From contig CAJLVJ010000001.1 in the NCBI GenBank assembly GCA_905210085.1, forward strand, positions 1-64,000: 64,000 nt of DNA, given 5' to 3'. The notes below the pieces were generated by a model. It had not been told where the DNA came from and did no database searches. It saw nothing but the letters and a program-made list of their open reading frames with translations. Below are positions 57,985 through 64,000 of the stretch, in pieces (within the stretch, counting starts at the first letter, position 1; each line of letters begins with the position of its first letter). Origin of the DNA: an uncultured Collinsella sp. GTDB lineage: Bacteria; Actinomycetota; Coriobacteriia; Coriobacteriales; Coriobacteriaceae. Made by a program: the position numbers and the translations under genes.

Positions 57985-58497
57985 GTGGCCGAACACGAGC
58001 ACGGCTGCGGGTACGAGCACGAGCATCCGCACGGGGCGGACGGTGACGCGGGCTGCCACTGTAGTGGCTCCGGCTCCGAGCTGGTCCGTTTTTCGGTTAC
58101 CGCACCCGACGACCTGCTGCGCCGTTTTGACGAGCAGATCGCGCGCCGCGGTGACGTGGCCAACCGCTCCGAAGCAGTGCGCGACCTGATTCGCGCCTCG
58201 ATCGCCAAGGAGCAGATGCGCACGCCCGATGAGCATGTTATCGGGTCGCTCACCATGATTTACGACCACCATACCGGCGACCTGACGCGCCGTCTGGACG
58301 AAGTGCAGCACGACTACACCGACGAGATCGTATCGACCATGCACGTGCATCTGGATCACCACAACTGCTTGGAGATTCTGGCGCTCAAGGGTCGCGGCGA
58401 GCGCGTCTACGAACTAGCCGACCGCCTGCTGGGCCTGCGCGGCGTTAAGCACGGCGAGCTCACGTGCGCCGCCACCAAGCAGAGCCTGGGGCTGTAG
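57985..58497 (+). CDS. nikR: Nickel-responsive regulator NikR with metal-binding N-terminal extension
   Basis: 170 residues. The ribbon-helix-helix domain begins at about residue 32 (VRFSVTAPDDLLRRFDEQIARRGDVANRSEAVRDLIR), followed by the ACT-like nickel-binding domain with STMHVHLDHHNCLEIL, giving the His-x-His and Cys ligands. The first ~31 residues are a His/Cys-rich extension (HEHGCGYEHEHPHG, CHC) absent from standard NikR (about 130-140 residues). The GTG start has a weak ribosome site and relies on coupling to the previous gene. It lies upstream of hypF and probably controls nickel uptake or hydrogenase genes. Confidence 0.93.
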   Translation: MAEHEHGCGYEHEHPHGADGDAGCHCSGSGSELVRFSVTAPDDLLRRFDEQIARRGDVANRSEAVRDLIRASIAKEQMRTPDEHVIGSLTMIYDHHTGDLTRRLDEVQHDYTDEIVSTMHVHLDHHNCLEILALKGRGERVYELADRLLGLRGVKHGELTCAATKQSLGL

Positions 58498-58520
58498 CGG
58501 GATTTCCCGCAGCGCACCTG

Positions 58521-58592
58521 CCAAATAGGGACAGGTTTGTTTTGGCAGGTTTAGAAGTTTTACCTACCAAAATAAACCTGTCCCTATTTGGT
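58521..58592. repeat. 72-bp hairpin with GGGACAGG core between nikR and hypF
   Basis: CCAAATAGGGACAGGTTT at the left is complementary to AAACCTGTCCCTATTTGG at the right, with the stem extended inward (TTTTGG / CCAAAA, AGGT / ACCT). It lies 23 bases after the nikR stop codon and ends 22 bases before the hypF start. Confidence 0.85.
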
Positions 58593-58614
58593 CGGTTTTG
58601 ATGAGGGGGGTCGC

Positions 58615-61086
58615 ATGCGGCATGTGCATATTCATGTGACGGGCATTGTGCAGGGCGTTGGCATGCGACCGTTTGTGTATCGCGAGGCCATGGCGCATGG
58701 CATTTGCGGATGGGTGCTCAATGCGGGCGACGGCGTGCATATCGAGGCGCACGCTCCGGCCGATGCGCTCGATGCTTTTGTTGCCGCGCTTTCTGAGCAT
58801 GCGCCTGCGGCAGCCCGCGTAGAGCATGTCGAGGTTGTGGACCTGGCAGCCAACGGTTGGGATGCCGCCAACGAACAGGGCTTTCGCATCGTAGCATCGC
58901 AGGACCAGACCGCGCACACGACGCTCGTCTCGCCCGATATCGCTACCTGTGACGATTGCCTGCGCGAGTTGTTCGATCCCGCCGACCGACGCTATCACTA
59001 CCCCTTTATCAACTGCACTAACTGCGGGCCACGCTTTACCATCATCCGATCGCTGCCTTATGACCGAGCGGCCACATCGATGGACCGTTTCCCCATGTGT
59101 CCCAAGTGTGCCGCGGAGTATGCCGACCCACTCGACCGGCGTTTTCACGCGCAACCCGATGCCTGCTTTGATTGCGGGCCGCATATTACGTGGCGCGAGG
59201 CTGTAAACGGCGATGCGTGCGGGAATTCGTCCGCGACACCGGCCGTCGGCACCACACGCGAGGCCAGCGACGCTATCATCGAGCGCTGCGTTGAGCTGCT
59301 GGCCAGCGGTGGCATCGTCGCTATCAAGGGCCTGGGCGGATTCCATCTAGCCTGTGACGCTGCCAACGAGCAAGCGGTGGCCGAGTTGCGCCGTCGCAAA
59401 CGCCGCAGCAACAAACCACTTGCCGTCATGGTGCGCAGTCTTGCTGATACCGAGCGCCTGTGTCATATCGACGATGCTGAACGCGATCTGCTCGCTGGCA
59501 GTATCCGCCCCATCGTGCTGCTGCGCCGGCGCACTGTTGGCGAGGGCAACGGCGGCTCCCCCGACATCCTCGCCCTCGCGCCATCTGTCGCACACGACTT
59601 GCCCGAGCTCGGCGTCATGCTCCCCTATACGCCGCTTCAGCATCTGTTGCTCGCCGCGGCAGAAGCCTGCGGTATGCACGCGCTCGTCATGACCAGCGGA
59701 AACCTGAGCGAAGAACCCATCGAGACCGACGACGACCTTGCCTGGGAACACCTCGTTGCTGCCGGCATCGCCGACGCGTTGCTCGGTAACGACCGCGCGA
59801 TCCTCTCGCGCTATGACGATTCCGTGGTGCGCGTGGTTGACGGCACCGTTATGCCCGTGCGCCGCGCTCGCGGATATGCACCCCAGCCGCTGCCGTTGCC
59901 GGCGCTCGACCGCGCTCCGTCCTGCGTGCTTGCCTGCGGGCCACAACAAAAGGCCACGATTGCGCTCACGCGTGAAGGGACGAACGGCAAGGCAACCTGT
60001 TTTGTGTCGCAACATATCGGCGATGTTGAAAACGGCGGGACCTTCGATGCCTGGAACGCCGCGCGCACGCGCTTGGAAGATCTCTTTGATTTGGCGCCCG
60101 CCGCCTTGGCCTGCGATGTACACCCCAGTTATCTATCGGGCCAGTGGGCGCGCGAGCAGGCGCGAAAATGCAATCTGCCGCTCGTCGAGGTGCAGCACCA
60201 TCATGCGCATATCGCGAGCGTAATGGCCGAGGCCATCGCCGCGGGCCAGCTTACAACCGACGCGCACGTCCTTGGCATCGCCTTTGACGGCACCGGCGCC
60301 GGCACCGATGGGACCATTTGGGGCGGCGAGTTTCTTGTTGCCAGCCTTGGCGGCTTTGAGCGCGCCGCGCATTTGCGCACCTGGGCGCTCCCCGGCGGGG
60401 CGGCCTCCGTGCGCGACGCCCGCCGCAACGCCTTTGCCCTGCTCAGTGAGCTCGGCCTGCTCGAGCACCCAGGCGCCGCTCGGCTTTTGGACAGCCTCGA
60501 CGAGCAAACGCGCAGCGTGACAGCCACCATGATCGAGCGCGGCATCAACAGCCCGCGTACCAGCAGCATGGGGCGTCTCTTTGATGCCGCGGCAGCAATT
60601 CTGGGCATCTGCGACAAGGCAACCTACGAGGGCGAACCCGCCATCGAGCTTGAGGCTGCCGCCTGGCGCGCGCTCAGCAGTGAAAGTGCCTGCCCCGCCG
60701 GCAATATAGCCGGCTTTTCCGTAACCGAATCATCCCGTCCGGACGCCTGCCATGTTCTAAACTCCAGATCGCTTATTGGGGCGCTTTTGGAGGGAACCAG
60801 GGCCGGCACTGCGGCCTGCAGGCTCGCGCTCGACTTCCATATCGCCATCGCGCGCTCTTCGGCACGAATCGCACGCGAAATCTGCGCGCGCGAAGGCATC
60901 GATACCGTCGCGCTCTCGGGCGGCGTGTTCATGAACCGACTTTTGCTCCAGCTCCTCACCCGCGAGCTTAAAGACGCAGGCCTTACTGTCCTTGTCCCCC
61001 GCACCGTACCCGTCAATGACGGCTGCATCGCCTACGGTCAGGCGGCAGTCGCAAGCGCTCGTCTTGCGCAGGTTGCATCGCAGTAG
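58615..61086 (+). CDS. hypF: Carbamoyltransferase HypF (NiFe hydrogenase maturation)
   Basis: 823 residues. The acylphosphatase domain (TGIVQGVGMRPFVYREAM) is followed by the two zinc fingers (CDDCLREL...CTNCGPR and CPKCAAEY...CFDCGP), a YrdC-like domain (GGIVAIKGLGGFHLACDA), and the Kae1-like domain (HHHAHIASVMAE, IAFDGTGAGTDGTIWGGEF, LSGGVFMN). It makes the carbamoyl group that becomes the cyanide ligands of the Ni-Fe site. The ATG at 58615 follows GAGGGGGG. It is slightly longer than usual. Confidence 0.97.
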   Translation: MRHVHIHVTGIVQGVGMRPFVYREAMAHGICGWVLNAGDGVHIEAHAPADALDAFVAALSEHAPAAARVEHVEVVDLAANGWDAANEQGFRIVASQDQTAHTTLVSPDIATCDDCLRELFDPADRRYHYPFINCTNCGPRFTIIRSLPYDRAATSMDRFPMCPKCAAEYADPLDRRFHAQPDACFDCGPHITWREAVNGDACGNSSATPAVGTTREASDAIIERCVELLASGGIVAIKGLGGFHLACDAANEQAVAELRRRKRRSNKPLAVMVRSLADTERLCHIDDAERDLLAGSIRPIVLLRRRTVGEGNGGSPDILALAPSVAHDLPELGVMLPYTPLQHLLLAAAEACGMHALVMTSGNLSEEPIETDDDLAWEHLVAAGIADALLGNDRAILSRYDDSVVRVVDGTVMPVRRARGYAPQPLPLPALDRAPSCVLACGPQQKATIALTREGTNGKATCFVSQHIGDVENGGTFDAWNAARTRLEDLFDLAPAALACDVHPSYLSGQWAREQARKCNLPLVEVQHHHAHIASVMAEAIAAGQLTTDAHVLGIAFDGTGAGTDGTIWGGEFLVASLGGFERAAHLRTWALPGGAASVRDARRNAFALLSELGLLEHPGAARLLDSLDEQTRSVTATMIERGINSPRTSSMGRLFDAAAAILGICDKATYEGEPAIELEAAAWRALSSESACPAGNIAGFSVTESSRPDACHVLNSRSLIGALLEGTRAGTAACRLALDFHIAIARSSARIAREICAREGIDTVALSGGVFMNRLLLQLLTRELKDAGLTVLVPRTVPVNDGCIAYGQAAVASARLAQVASQ

Positions 61087-61217
61087 GCTGTTCGGCCAGC
61101 CCGCAAGCCGCCGTCTCACAGGTGTAGCGCGTTTGCCCGCAGCGCCCGCGAGCGCTACCATCAACTGATGGATTATTGAGCGCCCGTCCAGCGCAAAGCG
61201 TATAAAAGGGGAACAAT
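61087..61217 (+). promoter_or_regulatory. hypF-hypC intergenic region
   Basis: 131 bases, with an inverted pair GGTGTAGCGC / GCGCTACC at about 61121-61160 and a TATAAA next to the AAGGGGAA ribosome site of hypC. The hairpin may modulate expression between hypF and hypCDE. No gene is seen. Confidence 0.35.
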
Positions 61218-61478
61218 ATGTGCCTTGCCGTTCCCGGTAAAGTAGTCAAACGCGACGACGACCTCAAGGCCACCGTCGACATGATGGGCATCGAGCGCCC
61301 CGTGTCGCTACGACTCGTGCCGACGGCACAGGTTGGCGACTATATTCTCGTACACGCCGGCTTTGGCATCCAGATCGTCGACGAGCAGGAAGCGCAAGAA
61401 ACGCTCGAGCTCGTTAATGCCATGACCGAACTGGCCGAAGAAGACCAACTGGCCAGCAACCCGGCCGAGGCATACTAG
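61218..61478 (+). CDS. hypC: Hydrogenase maturation chaperone HypC
   Basis: 86 residues. It begins MCLAVPGKVV with the essential Cys2, followed by the compact beta-barrel (VDMMGIERPVSLRLV, VGDYILVHAGFGIQIVDEQEAQETLELV). It carries the Fe(CN)2CO group with HypD to the hydrogenase large subunit. Its stop codon overlaps the hypD start by one base. Confidence 0.97.
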   Translation: MCLAVPGKVVKRDDDLKATVDMMGIERPVSLRLVPTAQVGDYILVHAGFGIQIVDEQEAQETLELVNAMTELAEEDQLASNPAEAY

Positions 61479-62590
61479 TGGCGGCCGGACAGCCGGCTCG
61501 CTCCGGTATCGACTTTTCGGCATTTCGCGATTCCAAGCTGGCCCGCGAGCTCATCGAACGCATCCATGAACTCGTCGGCGACCGTACCATCAACCTTATG
61601 GAAGTCTGCGGCACGCACACCGTGAGCATCGGCCGCTATGGCTTTCGCTCCATTATGCCGGCCGGGCTCAAACTGCTAAGCGGTCCGGGTTGCCCCGTCT
61701 GCGTTACCGCCAACCGCGACATCGACCACGCAATCGCGCTCGCCAACATAGACGGCGCCATCATCACCACCTTTGGCGACATGATGCGCGTGCCCGGGTC
61801 ATCCACCTCGCTCGCTGCGCAAAAGGCGGCAGGGCGTGACATTCGCATCGTCTACTCCCCGCTCGACGCGCTCGACATTGCCGAGCAAAACCCCGATCGC
61901 CCGGTCATTTTTATGGGCGTGGGCTTTGAGACCACAACGCCCACCATCGCCGCCGCCATTTTGGAGGCCGATGCACGCGGACTCCAGAACTTCTCGGTCT
62001 ACTGCGCCCACAAGACCACGCCGCCGGCGCTGCGCGCCATCGTCAACGATCCCGAGACCACTATCGACGGCTTTATCCTGCCGGGCCACGTCGCCACCAT
62101 CACGGGCTTAGCCCCCTTTGGCTTTTTGGTCGACGAGTTTAAGACTCCAGGCGTGGTAACGGGATTTGAGCCGGTCGACATCTTGCAGGGTATCTGCATG
62201 CTGGTCCAGATGGTTGTTGAGGGGCAACCCGCGATCGACAACGCCTACCGTCGCGGCGTCAATGCCGACGGCAATCCTGTGGCGCGCCAGCTGGTCGAGC
62301 AGGTATTTGAGCCGTGCGATACCACGTGGCGCGGGCTGGGATCGATTGCGGCTTCGGGACTCGCCATTCGTCCCGAGTTTTCGCACTTTGATGCCAGCAT
62401 GCGCTTTGACGTGTCCATCGAGCCGACGGTCGAGCCACGCGGGTGCCGCTGCGGCGACGTGCTGCGCGGGGCCATTACGCCGAGCGACTGCCCCCTGTTC
62501 GGCCACGCTTGTACGCCCGAGCATCCCGTCGGCCCCTGCATGGTGAGCTCCGAGGGCAGCTGCGCAGCATATTTCCGCTACCGAGGCTAA
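61478..62590 (+). CDS. hypD: Hydrogenase maturation protein HypD
   Basis: 370 residues with the HypD hallmarks: NLMEVCGTHTVSIGRYG, LLSGPGCPVCVT, FMGVGFETTTPT and GFILPGHVATI. C-terminal cysteines for the 4Fe-4S cluster are in PRGCRCGDVL, DCPLFGHACTPEHPVGPCMVSSEGSCAAY. It builds the Fe(CN)2CO unit. The start is GTG. Confidence 0.97.
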   Translation: MAAGQPARSGIDFSAFRDSKLARELIERIHELVGDRTINLMEVCGTHTVSIGRYGFRSIMPAGLKLLSGPGCPVCVTANRDIDHAIALANIDGAIITTFGDMMRVPGSSTSLAAQKAAGRDIRIVYSPLDALDIAEQNPDRPVIFMGVGFETTTPTIAAAILEADARGLQNFSVYCAHKTTPPALRAIVNDPETTIDGFILPGHVATITGLAPFGFLVDEFKTPGVVTGFEPVDILQGICMLVQMVVEGQPAIDNAYRRGVNADGNPVARQLVEQVFEPCDTTWRGLGSIAASGLAIRPEFSHFDASMRFDVSIEPTVEPRGCRCGDVLRGAITPSDCPLFGHACTPEHPVGPCMVSSEGSCAAYFRYRG

Positions 62591-62595
62591 TAGGT

Positions 62596-62619
62596 TCCGC
62601 CGTTCTAACGAACGGCGGA
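62596..62619 (+). terminator. Hairpin between hypD and hypE
   Basis: TCCGCCGTTC pairs perfectly with GAACGGCGGA around TAAC, five bases after the hypD stop codon. There is no T-run. A TATAAT at 62644-62649 follows, so hypE may have its own promoter. Confidence 0.5.
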
Positions 62620-62674
62620 CCAGTCGACGCTGCGCCTCACCCATATAATTCCACCCACGATTGGAGTTTTCGAT

Positions 62675-63709
62675 ATGTCCCATAGCGTTACCGATAGCAC
62701 CGTCCTGCTGGGCCACGGCTCCGGCGGACAGATGATGAAGCGCATCATCGATGAGGTCTTTTTGGATGCCTTTGGGTCGCCCGAACTGCTCGAAGGCAAC
62801 GACGCCGGCGTCGCCGCGCTGCCCGCGAGCGGGCGCATCGCCATGTCGACCGACAGCTTTGTAGTCTCGCCGCAGTTCTTCCCCGGTGGCAACATCGGCC
62901 GTCTCGCCGTGTGCGGAACCGTCAACGACGTCGCGACCTCGGGCGCCAACGTGCGCTACCTATCGTGCGGCTTTATCCTCGAAGAGGGCTATCCCATGGA
63001 TAGGCTCCGCCAGATTGTGCAGACGATGGCCGAAACGGCGCATGAGGCGGGCGTGTCCATAATCACGGGCGACACCAAGGTGGTCGAGCGCGGCGGGGCC
63101 GACGGCGTCTACATCAATACCGCCGGCGTGGGCGAGGTTCCCACGGGCGTGGCGCTCAGCGGCGCCAACTGCCGCCCCGGCGATGTCATCCTGGTCTCGG
63201 GTACGCTGGGCGACCACGGCATCGCCATCATGAGCCAACGCGAGGGCCTGGCGTTTTCGAGCACGATCGAAAGCGATGCCGCGCCGCTCAACCACCTGAT
63301 TGCCGACGTTTTGGCCGCAGCGCCCGGCACGCGTTGCTTTCGCGACCCCACGCGCGGTGGCCTAGCGTCCACACTCAACGAGTTTGCCCAGGCCAGCAAT
63401 GTCGCCATGGAGGTCGACGAGGATGCCGTGCCCGTGCGTCCCGACGTGCAGGCCGCCTGCGAGATGCTCGGCTACGATGTGTTGCAGGTGGCAAACGAGG
63501 GCAAGATGGTCGCCGTCGTACCGGCCGAGCAAGCCGATGCCGCACTGAGCGCCATGCGCGCCGCCCACTACGGCGAGAACGCCGCCATCATCGGTCGCGT
63601 GCTGCCACTTGGATCGGACGCTCGACCCGCCGTGCGCGTACGTACCGGCTGGGGCTCGACCCGCATCCTCGACATGCTCGTGGGAGAGCAGCTGCCGAGA
63701 ATTTGCTAA
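62675..63709 (+). CDS. hypE: Hydrogenase maturation protein HypE
   Basis: 344 residues of the PurM/ThiL-like fold: LLGHGSGGQMMKRII, STDSFVVSPQFFPGGNIGRLAVCGTVNDVATSGA, CFRDPTRGGLASTLNE. The chain ends PRIC; this C-terminal cysteine receives the carbamoyl group from HypF and is dehydrated to thiocyanate. GGAG precedes the ATG. Confidence 0.97.
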   Translation: MSHSVTDSTVLLGHGSGGQMMKRIIDEVFLDAFGSPELLEGNDAGVAALPASGRIAMSTDSFVVSPQFFPGGNIGRLAVCGTVNDVATSGANVRYLSCGFILEEGYPMDRLRQIVQTMAETAHEAGVSIITGDTKVVERGGADGVYINTAGVGEVPTGVALSGANCRPGDVILVSGTLGDHGIAIMSQREGLAFSSTIESDAAPLNHLIADVLAAAPGTRCFRDPTRGGLASTLNEFAQASNVAMEVDEDAVPVRPDVQAACEMLGYDVLQVANEGKMVAVVPAEQADAALSAMRAAHYGENAAIIGRVLPLGSDARPAVRVRTGWGSTRILDMLVGEQLPRIC

Positions 63710-63814
63710 CGACAAAAGCTCAGGGCTATTAAAGATATTCAGATTCCAAACATGCCCGGCACGCATGCCCAGTATTATGGGGTGCGTTTTACAACTCAAG
63801 CGGCAGGAGCACCC

Positions 63815-64000
63815 ATGGCAGCGGATTATTCCCATGTGATTTTTGATCTGGACGGCACCATCCTCAACACGCTCGAGGACCTGACAGCCGCCGGCAACCA
63901 TACCTGCGAGATGCACGGCTGGCCCACGTTTGCCGTTGACGAGTACCGCTACAAGGTGGGAAACGGCATGCTCAAGCTGGTCGAACGCTTTATGCCTGCC
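63815..64000 (+). CDS. HAD-family phosphatase, phosphoglycolate phosphatase-like (partial)
   Basis: The first 62 codons of a gene cut by the window end: MAADYSHVIFDLDGTILNTLEDL. The DLDGT motif with the nucleophile Asp, followed by a helical cap start (GNHTCEMHGWPTF, YKVGNGMLKLVERF), fits a Gph/PGP-type HAD hydrolase. CAGGAG lies upstream. Confidence 0.88.
   Translation, partial: MAADYSHVIFDLDGTILNTLEDLTAAGNHTCEMHGWPTFAVDEYRYKVGNGMLKLVERFMPA

Overview
This window looks like a chromosomal segment of a Coriobacteriia gut anaerobe, most likely Collinsella or a close relative. Codon use is GC-rich. There is an actinobacterial-style FHA / PP2C / FtsW / PBP / PASTA-kinase cluster, an HspR-controlled dnaK-grpE-dnaJ-hspR operon, and anaerobic metabolism (pyruvate:ferredoxin oxidoreductase, ferredoxin, carbamate kinase, NiFe-hydrogenase maturation). 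The genus is inferred from gene content and protein style, not from a database search.

Layout. 1-1000: truncated IS110-type transposase and GGGAC-rich repeat debris. 1096-6253: carbamate kinase and pyruvate:ferredoxin oxidoreductase. 6656-10343: a small signalling operon of a membrane-anchored Ser/Gly-rich protein, a Ser/Thr kinase broken by a frameshift, and an FHA protein. 10588-14819: dnaX-ybaB-recR. 14936-25924: a small membrane protein, then the growth/division signalling cluster (non-RD kinase, FhaA-like, FhaB-like, PP2C phosphatase, FtsW/RodA, PBP, PASTA kinase). 26225-26300: tRNA-Arg(CCT). 26436-29718: mannose-type PTS (IIAB, IIC, IID) with a DUF956 gene. 30124-35282: HypA, a 925-residue iron-sulfur flavoprotein, a divergent TetR regulator with two visible operator palindromes, and a DUF5692-like membrane protein. 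35519-37341: secreted/membrane hypothetical and a small acidic protein. 37474-40101: clpB. 40387-41961: two small membrane-anchored hypotheticals bordered by identical-length hairpins. 42226-44526: aconitase-family hydratase. 44902-49201: dnaK-grpE-dnaJ-hspR. 49860-50045: 2[4Fe-4S] ferredoxin. 50247-54114: NAD de novo operon nadA-nadB-nadC-niaR. 54407-56406: LytTR two-component system. 56471-58497: hypothetical, thioredoxin, small protein, NikR. 58615-63709: hypF, hypC, hypD, hypE. 63815-end: start of a HAD phosphatase.

How it fits together. Pyruvate oxidation by NifJ reduces ferredoxin, which may be linked to NiFe hydrogenase activity. The maturation genes hypA and hypFCDE and the nickel regulator nikR are here, but no hydrogenase structural genes and no hypB are seen. 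ClpB and DnaK share an identical 27-bp bipartite operator, most simply explained by the HspR encoded at the end of the dnaK operon. The nad operon starts at a promoter covered by a perfect 19-bp-arm palindrome, most likely the NiaR operator.

The most unusual signal is intergenic. Several families of hairpins of fixed length recur. Four copies are 65 bp, three are 35 bp and two non-hairpin copies are 49 bp. Many share GGGACAG/CTGTCCC-like cores. The 65-bp family always lies 10-25 bp beyond the stop codon of a gene and always in the same orientation. These look like REP-type elements, but no REP-associated transposase is in the window.
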